64,000 nucleotides of DNA from Chitinophagales bacterium. Its GTDB lineage: Bacteria > Bacteroidota > Bacteroidia > Chitinophagales > Saprospiraceae. The notes beneath the pieces were generated by a model, which was given only the letters and a program-made list of their open reading frames with translations, ran no database searches and was not told where the DNA came from. Of this stretch, positions 26,257 to 35,163 are shown piece by piece (within the stretch, counting starts at the first letter, position 1; each line of letters begins with the position of its first letter). The position numbers and the translations under genes were made by a program. The stretch is from contig JAAFJN010000007.1 in the NCBI GenBank assembly GCA_013298845.1, forward strand, positions 32,235 through 96,234, in the 5' to 3' direction.

Positions 26257-27048
26257 ATGATACTACGAGTAATATTAATTTGGATCTGCTGCACTCCGGC
26301 ACTTTGGGCACAAGAAACACCCCTTTCAATGGGCGCGGGTAACGAAGCCGAAGCCCTCGCGCCGGGCAATGTACACGCGAGCGACGGCGTGTACGACAAA
26401 TTTGTACTGGTGCGCTGGGATGCAGGCGAGCAAAGCGGGCAGTTCAGGGTATTTCGCGCATTGTCCGTGCGCGGTGCTTCGATGCAGGAACTTACCGCCA
26501 AACCCCAAAAAAGTACCTGGTTTTGCGATTATAGTGCCGAAAAAGGCCGCGATTATTATTACGCCATTTCGGAAACCAATGCGGCGGGCGAAGCGCAACT
26601 TACGCCTTTTGACAAAGGTTTTATCCGAAAAGACAGCAAATTGGTCATGGATGAATCTGTTTCTTCGGTGAACCTCGATAAAGTGGCCGCCGGAAAACAA
26701 GTGTATGTCCTCATCGAAGAAATTCAAACCGATACCACTGTGTTTGAGGCCGGGGCCACCGTGGCTTACCGCCTGCAATTGAGCAATTTGTTTGACGAAA
26801 CCACGCCGCGCACCGATATTAAAATATTCCTCTCCGCCGATAATACCTGGGATTTTGAAGACCAATTGCTGGTATCTAAATCGTACAGTGGTTTTCCAGG
26901 CAGCACGCGCCCCTTGTTGAATGAGTTTTTGGAATTAAAAAAGCCGCTTGTCCCCGGTAATTATTTCCTGATTGCCGTTGCGGCACCCAAAGGGCAAATT
27001 TTAGAGGCAAAAACGGCCGTTACACCTATAACAATTATTGGAAAATGA
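26257..27048 (+). CDS. Secreted Fn3/CARDB-like protein
   Basis: A 263-residue protein with a signal peptide (MILRVILIWICCTPALWAQ). Residues about 40-125 resemble a fibronectin type III fold (DKFVLVRWDAGEQSGQFRVF ... YYYAISETNAAG). About 145-255 resemble a CARDB domain (FEAGATVAYRLQLSNLFDET ... PLVPGNYFLIAVA). It overlaps the next gene by four bases (ATGA), so they form one translationally coupled unit. No enzymatic motif. It may assist the adhesin encoded downstream. Confidence 0.75.
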   Translation: MILRVILIWICCTPALWAQETPLSMGAGNEAEALAPGNVHASDGVYDKFVLVRWDAGEQSGQFRVFRALSVRGASMQELTAKPQKSTWFCDYSAEKGRDYYYAISETNAAGEAQLTPFDKGFIRKDSKLVMDESVSSVNLDKVAAGKQVYVLIEEIQTDTTVFEAGATVAYRLQLSNLFDETTPRTDIKIFLSADNTWDFEDQLLVSKSYSGFPGSTRPLLNEFLELKKPLVPGNYFLIAVAAPKGQILEAKTAVTPITIIGK

Positions 27049-28934
27049 GGTATTTTATTGGGCTATTGGCCTTGTTCGTGGCGTTTGCAGTGGCGGCGCA
27101 AGACCCCTGCGACCCGCCCTTGGCGGCTTCTTTGTCAGTATTCCCCACCGAAGTATGCTCCGACGGGGTTGTAACGGTCACGTTTTCGTTACCACCCGAC
27201 GACGGCGACGCATTCGACGTAGTGTTTAGTGTTAACGGCGTTACGGCGCAATTGTCGGGAATTTTGGATGGGCACACGGAGCAAATAACCATTACGGGTA
27301 CTACCGTTATCCGGCTCGAACAAGTCACCAACAACGACGACGACGACGATACGTGTTTTACCAATTTTAACACCCAAATCACCGTCACGGTATCGGGGAT
27401 TCAGGTGGATTTTTCCCCGCAAAACCCTACTTGTGACCAAAATAACGGCAGTATTACCGTTACCGCCAACGGTGGTACCGGGCCGTATCAATACAGCCTC
27501 GACGGAGGGGCGGCGCAAAACAGCCCCGTTTTTTCGGGACTGGGAGCGGGTAATTATCTCCTTTCCGTCACCGATGTTGCGGGTTGCGCGGGTGAAATAT
27601 TCGCCACTTTAACCACTGGTGATGCCCCGTTTTTATCGGTATTGAACCAAACCGCTCCGGGTTGCGGCCAAAATACGGGCACCATCACGCTCACGGCCAG
27701 CGGCGGCACTGCCCCGTACCAATACAGCCTGAACGGCGGCGCATTCCAGAACAGCGCGAGTTTTGGCGGCTTGGGCGCGGGTGTTTTCACATTTACGGTG
27801 CGCGACGCGGCCAATTGCACGGCGCAAATAACGGCGGAGTTAACCAGTCCGGGCGCCCCGTTTTTATCGGTATTGAACCAAACCGCCCCGGGTTGCGGCC
27901 AAAATACGGGTGCCATCACGCTCACGGCCAGCGGCGGCACTGCTCCGTACCAATACAGCCTGAACGGCGGCGCATTCCAGAACAGCGCGAGTTTTGGCGG
28001 CTTGGGCGCGGGCACGTACGTGTGTGAGGTGCGCGACGCGACGAATTGCACCACCAGTATCACCGCGGTACTCACCGATAACAGCATTGGTTTGCCACCG
28101 GCCAGTATTAGCGCAACCGATACGAGAGGCTGTTCCGATATGGTATTTGGTTTAACGGCCAATGCCCCCGCCGGAACCACGGGCACGTGGATGTGTTCCG
28201 GTTGTACCATTGCGCAACCCTCTCAACCTCAATTATCGCTGAGCGGACTTCCGCCGGGAAATACGGTGGTGAGTTGGGTGCTTTCAACGCCCAATTGCCC
28301 CAATTACAGCAGCGCATCGGTGACGATTACCATTTTTGATCCACCGGTGGCCAATACCGATGGGGTATTTCAGGTAACGGTCCCCAATCCGGTGGAAGTG
28401 CCCGTTTTGATCAACGACGCAGCCAGCGCGACCGTTTTTACCGAAATTATGGCACCGCCCCAAAAAGGAACGGTGACGTTTGGGCAAAACCAGGAGTTAT
28501 TGTACCAGCCTTTTGCCAATGCGCAGGGGGCCGATACCTTGGTTTATCGCCTTTGTTACGATGAATGTCCGCAGGTTTGTGATTCGGCGATGGTGTTGTT
28601 TCAAATTATTTCCGAAAACGACCCTTGTTTTATCACGGGCGACACCACGAATATATTAACCAATGGCCTCACGCCCAACAACGATGACATCAATGACAAA
28701 TTGGTGTTTCGGATCGTGGACGTGAAAGAGTGTGAAGTGAATTACCTACTTAGCGATTTGATTATTTACAACCGCTGGGGCGACGTGGTGTACGAATCTA
28801 AGCCCTATAACAACGACTGGGAAGGCACCAACCGCGATGGTACGCCGTTGCCGCCGGGGGTGTATTATTTTGTGTTGCGGGTGTATTTGGAGCAACCGTA
28901 TTCGCAGTTTGGGAATGTGATTATTATTCGGTAA
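27045..28934 (+). CDS. SprB-repeat adhesin with T9SS type B (gliding-associated) sorting domain
   Basis: A 629-residue secreted protein with a signal peptide (FVAFAVAAQDPCD). Three SprB-type repeats occupy about 125-345, each with NTGTITLTASGGTAPYQYS-like sequence. Two are nearly identical at DNA level (231-base period). The C-terminal 85 residues form the gliding-motility-associated C-terminal domain: LTPNNDDINDKL, IYNRWGDVVYES, W.G.NRDG.PLPPGVYYFVLR. Type B tails direct export by T9SS together with a PorP/SprF partner, and one is encoded at the end of the divergent operon. Likely a surface adhesin. Confidence 0.9.
   Translation: MRYFIGLLALFVAFAVAAQDPCDPPLAASLSVFPTEVCSDGVVTVTFSLPPDDGDAFDVVFSVNGVTAQLSGILDGHTEQITITGTTVIRLEQVTNNDDDDDTCFTNFNTQITVTVSGIQVDFSPQNPTCDQNNGSITVTANGGTGPYQYSLDGGAAQNSPVFSGLGAGNYLLSVTDVAGCAGEIFATLTTGDAPFLSVLNQTAPGCGQNTGTITLTASGGTAPYQYSLNGGAFQNSASFGGLGAGVFTFTVRDAANCTAQITAELTSPGAPFLSVLNQTAPGCGQNTGAITLTASGGTAPYQYSLNGGAFQNSASFGGLGAGTYVCEVRDATNCTTSITAVLTDNSIGLPPASISATDTRGCSDMVFGLTANAPAGTTGTWMCSGCTIAQPSQPQLSLSGLPPGNTVVSWVLSTPNCPNYSSASVTITIFDPPVANTDGVFQVTVPNPVEVPVLINDAASATVFTEIMAPPQKGTVTFGQNQELLYQPFANAQGADTLVYRLCYDECPQVCDSAMVLFQIISENDPCFITGDTTNILTNGLTPNNDDINDKLVFRIVDVKECEVNYLLSDLIIYNRWGDVVYESKPYNNDWEGTNRDGTPLPPGVYYFVLRVYLEQPYSQFGNVIIIR
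27624..28017 (+). repeat. In-frame tandem SprB repeats of 231 bases
   Basis: The segment starting GCCCCGTTTTTATCGG at 27624 recurs at 27855 with only a few changes over about 160 bases. Recent tandem duplication or gene conversion within the adhesin gene. Confidence 0.85.
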
Positions 28935-28965
28935 GGAGTATTTTTTTCAAAAAAAAGCCAGCACC

Positions 28966-28992
28966 GGTAACATTTAACCCGCCGTGCGATGT
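28966..28992 (+). promoter_or_regulatory. ECF-type promoter candidate P2
   Basis: GGTAACA at 28966-28972, a 12-base spacer, then TGCGATGT at 28985-28992, 21 bases before ATG 29013. Same motif as P1, P3 and P4. Confidence 0.65.
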
Positions 28993-29012
28993 GTTGCAAA
29001 CACGCACGATTC

Positions 29013-29846
29013 ATGAAATACCGCATACTTGGGCTTTTATTGGCACTATTCATCGGTGCCGCACCGCTTTTGGGGCAACATTTGGGCACCAGCCTTAATT
29101 TTGGCCTGCGCAAAACGTTTAATTTTTCCGAAAAAAACCTGTGGGTGCTTCGGCAGCAGGTGCAATTGAACCCCGAAATAGAACGCTACAACGACCGTTA
29201 TGGCGATTATTTTAACGAAGATGATTTTTGGGTAATTCCAACGCGTTATCAGAACCCGGACAACGATGCCGAACCCGACGACGATGATAATAACGGCTCC
29301 TCCTCCGGGGGCGGAAATACCCCGCTGTTCCCGGAACTCAACGACGCACCTACCCGCGTTTTGGTGGAGTGGCGTTCCACCACGTCCACGGTATTTACCC
29401 ATAAAATACGGCCCTGGCTGCGGGTAAACAGCGCTTACGCCTTTTTTTACAACGGCAACGACCGCCGACACACTTTCCGTACCGAATTGGATTACCGCGT
29501 GGTGAAGCAGTTTTATCCCAAAAGCAAATGGGATATTTCGGTGCGCAGCCTGGTGCAATGCAGTGGCCAACGCGACGATGGCGCACTCGAATGGGCAACG
29601 TTTTGGGTGCCGCGTTTTGATGTGGAATGGAAATACCGCCCCCGGCACACGCTGGCCATTAGCCAAACGGTCAACGGCGTATTAGAAGATCAACGCGTGG
29701 CCTTTGACCGTTGGCGCTTGGCGTGTAACCTGCAATTTGACCTGAGTAAAAAACACCGCTACACTTTTGGATACCAGTACCAACGACGGCTCGATCAGCC
29801 CGTTCGTTCGCACACGCTCCAGTTTAGTTACGAAATAAGATTATAG
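29013..29846 (+). CDS. DUF2490-like outer-membrane protein
   Basis: A 277-residue protein with a signal peptide (MKYRILGLLLALFIGAAPLLGQ), an acidic Asp/Gly/Ser-rich loop near residues 88-100, and alternating amphipathic strands ending RSHTLQFSYEIRL, as in outer-membrane barrels. The pattern (FRTELDYRVVKQFYPKSKWD; RHTLAISQTVNG) resembles DUF2490 proteins. The ATG at 29013 is chosen over one 24 bases upstream because of the signal peptide. It has its own copy of the shared promoter-like motif. Confidence 0.65.
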   Translation: MKYRILGLLLALFIGAAPLLGQHLGTSLNFGLRKTFNFSEKNLWVLRQQVQLNPEIERYNDRYGDYFNEDDFWVIPTRYQNPDNDAEPDDDDNNGSSSGGGNTPLFPELNDAPTRVLVEWRSTTSTVFTHKIRPWLRVNSAYAFFYNGNDRRHTFRTELDYRVVKQFYPKSKWDISVRSLVQCSGQRDDGALEWATFWVPRFDVEWKYRPRHTLAISQTVNGVLEDQRVAFDRWRLACNLQFDLSKKHRYTFGYQYQRRLDQPVRSHTLQFSYEIRL

Positions 29847-29943
29847 GAATAGCAGTACAGTTTTCTATTGACCGATGTTACGCTTTTATTTGCCCTCCGT
29901 AATCGAGCACCTCGTCCGCTGTTTGGCGGATGGGGTGTGTTGT

Positions 29944-30678
29944 TTATTGGTGTTTCTTTTTTAGTTCTTTGGCCAATTTAATCGAATGTTTCAACGAGTT
30001 TTTATTGTTCCAATCGCTGTGCGCAATAATGATAAATTTGGGTTTTGGGTACTTTTTTTGCACTTTTTTGAGGGTTGCGGCGTATTCCAGCACGTTGGCA
30101 TCGCCCAAATAACCGAGGGTTTCGTCGTCCGCGCCTTTAATTAAACACCCGCCGTAGAGGATTTTTTCTTTTCCAAACCAAAGTACAATATTATCGGCGG
30201 TATGTCCTTCGCCGGGGTAAAAGGTTTCAAAACGGTATTGCCCGATCTGGAACACCGTATCTTTTGTTGTCAAAAATTCCGCGCGTTTTTTGCCGTTTTT
30301 TTGACTCAATTCATCGGTGTATGCTGTCGTGTAGGTTTTTATGCCTTGTTGACGGTAATATTCCAGCCCGGCCGTTTTGTCGCTGTGCCAGTGGGTAGCA
30401 ATGGCAAATACCACCTTTTGTTGGTGTCTTTTTTGAATGCTGTCGAGCAAGGGTTGAAACTGCGTGGTATCCCAAGGGGTATCAAACAGCGCAACACCCT
30501 GGTTGGTCACGAGGTACATGCCATTGGCGGGCACCTGGTAGCCTTCGTACAGGTTGTAAGTGGTGTAAATGTAAAAATCGCCCGTGAGGTGGGTGATGTT
30601 CAACGGTGGTTTTTGGGTTTGGCCAAAAATACTGTTCAGGGTGCATAAAAATGCAAAGATCAGGGTGGCAAAGCGCAT
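29944..30678 (-). CDS. Subclass B1 metallo-beta-lactamase
   Basis: A 244-residue secreted enzyme with a signal peptide (FAFLCTLNSIFGQ). All zinc ligands of subclass B1 are visible: ATHWHSDKTAGL (His, His, Asp), GEGHTADNIVLWF (His), GGCLIKG (the Cys ligand typical of B1) and IIAHSDWNN (final His). It should hydrolyse beta-lactams including carbapenems, as B1 enzymes of environmental Bacteroidota do; the actual spectrum is not readable from sequence. It stands alone, convergent with the DUF2490-like gene, with no mobile element near it. A minus-strand TAATTTTG element lies in its upstream region. Confidence 0.88.
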   Translation of the reverse strand: MRFATLIFAFLCTLNSIFGQTQKPPLNITHLTGDFYIYTTYNLYEGYQVPANGMYLVTNQGVALFDTPWDTTQFQPLLDSIQKRHQQKVVFAIATHWHSDKTAGLEYYRQQGIKTYTTAYTDELSQKNGKKRAEFLTTKDTVFQIGQYRFETFYPGEGHTADNIVLWFGKEKILYGGCLIKGADDETLGYLGDANVLEYAATLKKVQKKYPKPKFIIIAHSDWNNKNSLKHSIKLAKELKKKHQ

Positions 30679-30842
30679 AGTGGTCTTGTTAAAAAGTGGG
30701 TGTTATTTGAATAGTTTAGTCACAAAATTAGCGCAGCGGCCGCGCCATTCGGCCGGTTTTTCTGCCAAAAAGATATTTTACGCCTACCAAAGCGCGAATT
30801 TTTCCCAAAAGTTAATTTTGAGTAAATTTTTTTCCCGCCCGT

Positions 30843-30869
30843 GGTAACATTGTCGAGCCACTCCGATAT
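30843..30869 (+). promoter_or_regulatory. ECF-type promoter candidate P4
   Basis: GGTAACA at 30843-30849, a 12-base spacer, then TCCGATAT at 30862-30869 (one change from TGCGATRT), 41 bases before the glycerate kinase start. Confidence 0.55.
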
Positions 30870-30910
30870 ACCGTGGAATTTGAAGTTTTACAGTATAAAA
30901 AACACACACC

Positions 30911-32095
30911 ATGAATATTTTGATTGCTCCGTCTGGTTTTAAAGAAAGTTTAATGGCTGATGCCGTGGCTAATTGTATCGAAAATGGCGTTCGCCGCATT
31001 ATTGGCAACGCGAATATCCATAAAATTCCGGTGGTGGATGGCGGCGAAGGTTTTGCCAAAATTTTGATCCATGCGACCGGCGGTACTTTACACGAAGTAC
31101 AAACCACCGGCCCAACGGGTGAAAAAATACCAAGCCACTTTGGTTTTTTGGGTGGAGAAACCAAAAAAACGGCGATTCTCGAAATGGCCGCCACGGCGGG
31201 TTTATCGTTGGTTCCCCGCGATGTACGCAACCCCATGCTCACGACGACCTACGGGGTGGGTGAACTTATCCGCCACGCCCTCGACGCCGGTGCCGAACGG
31301 ATCCTCATCGGTTGCGGCGACAGCGGCACCAACGACGGCGGGGCCGGTATGGTGCAGGCGTTGGGTGCGCGTTTGCTCGACCGCAATGGCCACGATATTC
31401 GTTTGGGCGCTATCGGGTTGTTGGACCTGCACACCATTGATATTACCCACCTCGACCCCCGGTTGAAACAAGTACAAATTGACGTGGCCTGCAATCCGCA
31501 CGTACAGTTGTGCGGCGAACAAGGGGTTGCGCGGATATTTGGCCCCCAAAAAGGCGCTACGCCCGAACAAGTGAACCTGTTAGATGCTGCTTTGACGCAT
31601 TGGGGAAGCCTGATTGAAACAAGCCTTGGGCAACGGGTAATCGGGGTGCCGGGCAGTGGGGCTTCGGGTGGATTAGGTTCCGGGTTAATGGCTTTTTTGA
31701 ACGCCAAACTGCACCCGCGTTACGATATTATCATGAAATACCAGCAGGTAGAGCAAAAATTGCCGGGTATGGACCTGGTCATCAGTGCCGAAGGTGCCAT
31801 TGATTTTCAAACGCCCAAGGGCAAAGTTCCCGCCGAAGTAGCCCGCATGGCCAAATTATACGGTATTCCGGTGGTGGTGCTGGCCGGTACCATCGGCAAA
31901 AATGCCCAGGACAACTACGATTACGGCATTGACGCATTTACCACCATTTTGCAAACGCCCTGCACCCTCGAACACGCCATTACCAATTGTGAATCGCTGG
32001 TAGAATCGGCTACCGAACGCCTTTTGCGGGCCATTTTGGTGGGTATGCACATGTCGCAACGAGCCCACGATGTCGCATTGGGCCAGGCGGCTTAA
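30911..32095 (+). CDS. Glycerate kinase (GarK/GlxK type)
   Basis: A 394-residue cytosolic kinase that phosphorylates glycerate to 2-phosphoglycerate. Family signatures: NILIAPSGFKESLMADAVA at the start, PVVDGGEGFAK, ATAGLSLVPRDVRNPM, IGCGDSGTNDGGAGM, and GSGASGGLGSGLMAF in the second half. Length is normal. The following gene encodes a DASS-type carrier, so the pair probably serves uptake and use of glycerate or a related acid (inference). Confidence 0.92.
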   Translation: MNILIAPSGFKESLMADAVANCIENGVRRIIGNANIHKIPVVDGGEGFAKILIHATGGTLHEVQTTGPTGEKIPSHFGFLGGETKKTAILEMAATAGLSLVPRDVRNPMLTTTYGVGELIRHALDAGAERILIGCGDSGTNDGGAGMVQALGARLLDRNGHDIRLGAIGLLDLHTIDITHLDPRLKQVQIDVACNPHVQLCGEQGVARIFGPQKGATPEQVNLLDAALTHWGSLIETSLGQRVIGVPGSGASGGLGSGLMAFLNAKLHPRYDIIMKYQQVEQKLPGMDLVISAEGAIDFQTPKGKVPAEVARMAKLYGIPVVVLAGTIGKNAQDNYDYGIDAFTTILQTPCTLEHAITNCESLVESATERLLRAILVGMHMSQRAHDVALGQAA

Positions 32096-32153
32096 TTACC
32101 TTTTTTGAACCGGAATTGCGGGTTAAATTTTTGCGCTATTTTTTATTTAAAAG

Positions 32154-33527
32154 ATGAATAACCTAAAAAAATATTCCCAAGGGCTGCCATTATTGGTGGC
32201 TTTTGGGCTTTCTGCCGCTATATTTTGGGCTACGCCCGGATTATCGCCCGCTGGGCAGCGGACATTGGTGGTGTTTGTGTGGGCCATTGTCGGGTGGTCA
32301 TTCACTGCGCTGGATGCCACGGTGGTGGCCATTGGTGCCGCCCTGTTATTGTGGGGTTTGGGCTTAACGCAGGGGCAATTGGTGTTGTCGGGTTTGGGCG
32401 ATTCGTTTATTGGTTTTGTTATTGCCGGGTTTATGTTGGGTGGCGCGTACAAATTGACCGGTTTATCGGGCCAAATGGCGCGTTGGTTTGGCCAACGGGC
32501 GCACAGCGTCCGCGATTTGTTTTATTGGCTAACGTTGGCGTTGGTCGTCTTGTCGTTTGTTATTCCGGCTACATCGGCGCGGGCAGCCCTGATGTTGCCC
32601 ATTTACACTGCGGTCTCGGCCCGTTTGCCCACCGCCGGGGCGCGCAAGGGATTGGCCGTTTTGTTTCCGGTCATTATTGTATTGTCGTGCGTTACGTCGT
32701 ACCTCGGGGCGGGTGCCAATTTACTGACGGCCAGTTATGTCACCAGTGTCACGGGCGAAAAGATCAGTTACCTGCAATGGTTGTTGCTGGGTGGCCCCGT
32801 TGGTATCGTGAGTTGTGGGGTATCGGCCTGGGTTATTGTGCATTTGTTTTTGACCAAAGCCGAACGCAATATGCCTTTTGAGGTCATTGAAACCGACAAT
32901 ACGCCCGTCAATGGGACCAATAACCGGCGGTTGGGCATAGTCACCGGGGGGTTATTGGCCCTCTGGACGACCGAACCCCTCCACCATTTAGATGCCGGGA
33001 TGGTAGCCCTGGCGGGTGCCTTGGTGCTTTGTGTCCCTCAAACGGGCGTTATGACCCTCAAACAAGCCCTTAAAGAAGTAGAATGGTCGTTGGTGTTGTT
33101 TATGGCAGCCACTGTAGAACTCAGCCGCGCGTTGGTGGACAACGGTGTGGTGGCGTATTGTATGGCGGCATTTAGCCGGGGCATCAACGGCTGGTCCGGC
33201 GAGTTGGTATTGGTGGTTGTATTGGCGGCGGCCCTCATATCGCATATTTTGATCCATTCCCGCACGGCGCGGGCGGCGGTGTTGTTGCCGGTATTGGTTC
33301 CGTTGGCCATGTCGGCGGGGCATTCGGGGTTATTGGTCGCGTTTTTCGCCAATGCCGCGATGGGTTATTGCATTACCCTGCCGATATGCGCCAAACCCGT
33401 GGCGTTGTTCAGCACTGCCGGTGACAATGCCTACACCAGCCGCGATTTGTTGCGCCTTAGCGCGTGGTTACTGCCGTTTCATTTATTGTTGTTTGTGGCG
33501 GGGTATTGGGTGTATCGGTTATTTTAA
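32154..33527 (+). CDS. DASS/SLC13-type anion symporter
   Basis: A 457-residue membrane protein with about 11-12 hydrophobic segments. Typical DASS features are an SFIPATSARAALMLPI-like element (VIPATSARAALMLPIY) in the first half and HSRTARAAVLLPVLVPLA in the second, the two re-entrant repeat motifs. It lies 58 bases after the glycerate kinase gene, same strand, and is probably co-transcribed. Substrate unknown; glycerate or another small organic acid is favoured by context. Confidence 0.85.
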   Translation: MNNLKKYSQGLPLLVAFGLSAAIFWATPGLSPAGQRTLVVFVWAIVGWSFTALDATVVAIGAALLLWGLGLTQGQLVLSGLGDSFIGFVIAGFMLGGAYKLTGLSGQMARWFGQRAHSVRDLFYWLTLALVVLSFVIPATSARAALMLPIYTAVSARLPTAGARKGLAVLFPVIIVLSCVTSYLGAGANLLTASYVTSVTGEKISYLQWLLLGGPVGIVSCGVSAWVIVHLFLTKAERNMPFEVIETDNTPVNGTNNRRLGIVTGGLLALWTTEPLHHLDAGMVALAGALVLCVPQTGVMTLKQALKEVEWSLVLFMAATVELSRALVDNGVVAYCMAAFSRGINGWSGELVLVVVLAAALISHILIHSRTARAAVLLPVLVPLAMSAGHSGLLVAFFANAAMGYCITLPICAKPVALFSTAGDNAYTSRDLLRLSAWLLPFHLLLFVAGYWVYRLF

Positions 33528-33563
33528 GGGAAAGGAGTTTTTAAAAAAAAGTAAAAAAACGCC

Positions 33564-33591
33564 GGTAACAATTTTTCCTACCCTGCGATGT
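33564..33591 (+). promoter_or_regulatory. ECF-type promoter candidate P3
   Basis: GGTAACA at 33564-33570, a 13-base spacer, then TGCGATGT at 33584-33591, 33 bases before ATG 33624. The spacer is one base longer than in the other copies. Confidence 0.6.
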
Positions 33592-33623
33592 ACTGCCAAA
33601 TATTTAACCAAACACATTTCATT

Positions 33624-35096
33624 ATGAACAACACCAGTTTTATCTCAACGATTACACGTATTTGCGTTTTGAGCCTGCTTTTACTCGGTTTTATCTCGGT
33701 ATCGGCCCAAAATTGCTCTCAACCTTCCAACCTTAATTCTATTGTATTATCCGGTGGTTCAGTGGCCCTCTCGTGGGCACCTCCCGGTGGTGCGGCCAGT
33801 TTTGTGGTGCAGTACCGCGTGGGCAACAGCGGTCCGTGGTTGGCCGGAGGCACCGTGACAACGCCGAACCAAGTCATTTCGGGCTTGTTGCCAGAGACCG
33901 TTTACACCTGGCGGGTACGGGCCAATTGCTCCACTTTTTCCAGCGTGGCGACCTTTAATTCCGGCGGCAACACGGGCGGCAACACGGCGTGTTCTTCGCC
34001 ATCCAACCTCGATGCGTTTGTTACCTCCGAAACAAGTGCCGACCTCAGTTGGGCACCCATTGATGGGGCATTTTATTACACCGTGCAGTATCGCCTGAAC
34101 AATGTGGGGGGCTGGACCAACGCCGGTTCGGTTTCCGGTACCAGTATTTCGGTGGTCAATTTATTGCCCAACTCTGAATATGGCTGGCGCGTAAAAGCCA
34201 GTTGTTCGGTGTATTCCAGTGTGGCCTTGTTCAACACCGGTATCCTCGGTGGCGGTGGCAATACTTCTTGCTCGCAGCCCTCTAACCTGGAGGCGGTGGC
34301 CTTGTCCAATACATCGGTGAATCTCGTTTGGTCGGCCATTCAGGAAGCCCAAAACTACACCGTTGAATACCGCAAAGGGTTGTCGGGGGCATGGTTAAAT
34401 GCCGGAACCGTTACGGCTACGAACTTGGTATTAACCGGCTTATTACCCGCTACCGAGTACTCTTGGCGCGTAAAAGCCAGTTGCTCCGATTTCTCCAGCC
34501 AGGCCGTATTTACCACGGGTGGCAGCGGTGGTTCCGGCGGTGGCGGCGGCAGTACTTCTTGTTCGGCCCCTTCCAACACCAATACGTTGGTGGTAACGCC
34601 CACCACGGCTACCATCGAATGGGAAGCGCAAGCCGGCGCCCTCAATTACACGGTGCAATACCGCCGAATTAATGTGTCAACTTACATTACCGTGGGCACA
34701 TTTACGGCCGCAACGGCATCCATTGCGGGTCTTTTGCCCAATACCGAATACGTTTGGCGCGTAAAAGCCAATTGTTCACCTTACGGTAGCGATGTCCAAT
34801 TTTCAACCCCGGCGCAGGCTGGTAGTTTTGCCGCTGCGCGTTCGGTGGAAGAAGCAACCCTGATTTCCATTTTCCCCAATCCGGTATCGGGTGGATGGGC
34901 GCAAATTGTCGGGTACCAGCCGGATACGCAATTGGAATTGTACAGTATCACCGGACAAATGGTGCGCAACCAGGTTTTATTGGCCGATAATGCCCAAATT
35001 GATCTTGTTGGTTTAAAAGCGGGCACTTATTTTGCCCGTTTCCAACAACCCAACGTCGTGGCGACAACGCTTCGTTTGATGGTTGTTCAGGACTAA
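33624..35096 (+). CDS. Secreted four-Fn3-domain protein with T9SS type A tail
   Basis: A 490-residue protein with a signal peptide (LLLGFISVSAQ) and four fibronectin type III repeats of about 85-95 residues, each opening with C(S)xPSNL and closing with YxWRVKAxCSxFSS. The repeats are joined by Gly/Ser linkers (one with GGSGGSGGGGGS). The C-terminal 80 residues are a T9SS type A sorting domain (SIFPNPVSGG ... LKAGTYFARF). Two Cys per repeat suggest disulfide-locked domains. Surface-attached binding or structural protein; no catalytic domain seen. Confidence 0.85.
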   Translation: MNNTSFISTITRICVLSLLLLGFISVSAQNCSQPSNLNSIVLSGGSVALSWAPPGGAASFVVQYRVGNSGPWLAGGTVTTPNQVISGLLPETVYTWRVRANCSTFSSVATFNSGGNTGGNTACSSPSNLDAFVTSETSADLSWAPIDGAFYYTVQYRLNNVGGWTNAGSVSGTSISVVNLLPNSEYGWRVKASCSVYSSVALFNTGILGGGGNTSCSQPSNLEAVALSNTSVNLVWSAIQEAQNYTVEYRKGLSGAWLNAGTVTATNLVLTGLLPATEYSWRVKASCSDFSSQAVFTTGGSGGSGGGGGSTSCSAPSNTNTLVVTPTTATIEWEAQAGALNYTVQYRRINVSTYITVGTFTAATASIAGLLPNTEYVWRVKANCSPYGSDVQFSTPAQAGSFAAARSVEEATLISIFPNPVSGGWAQIVGYQPDTQLELYSITGQMVRNQVLLADNAQIDLVGLKAGTYFARFQQPNVVATTLRLMVVQD

Positions 35097-35119
35097 TTGA
35101 CGCTTCTAAAAAACAAAAA

Positions 35120-35153
35120 GAGGCCGCCGTACCACTCCCGGTACGACGGCCTC
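35120..35153 (-). terminator. Intrinsic terminator of the Cys-repeat protein gene
   Basis: A 14-base stem, GAGGCCGCCGTACC (35120-35133) with GGTACGACGGCCTC (35140-35153), one mismatch. Read on the minus strand it is followed by a T-rich run, so it ends the transcript coming from 36871. Confidence 0.8.
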
Positions 35154-35163
35154 AACGCGTATT

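Noticed and set aside
29881..29943. Terminator between the DUF2490-like and lactamase genes
   Set aside because: Only a short imperfect hairpin (TCCGC/GCGGA) without a T-run on either strand.
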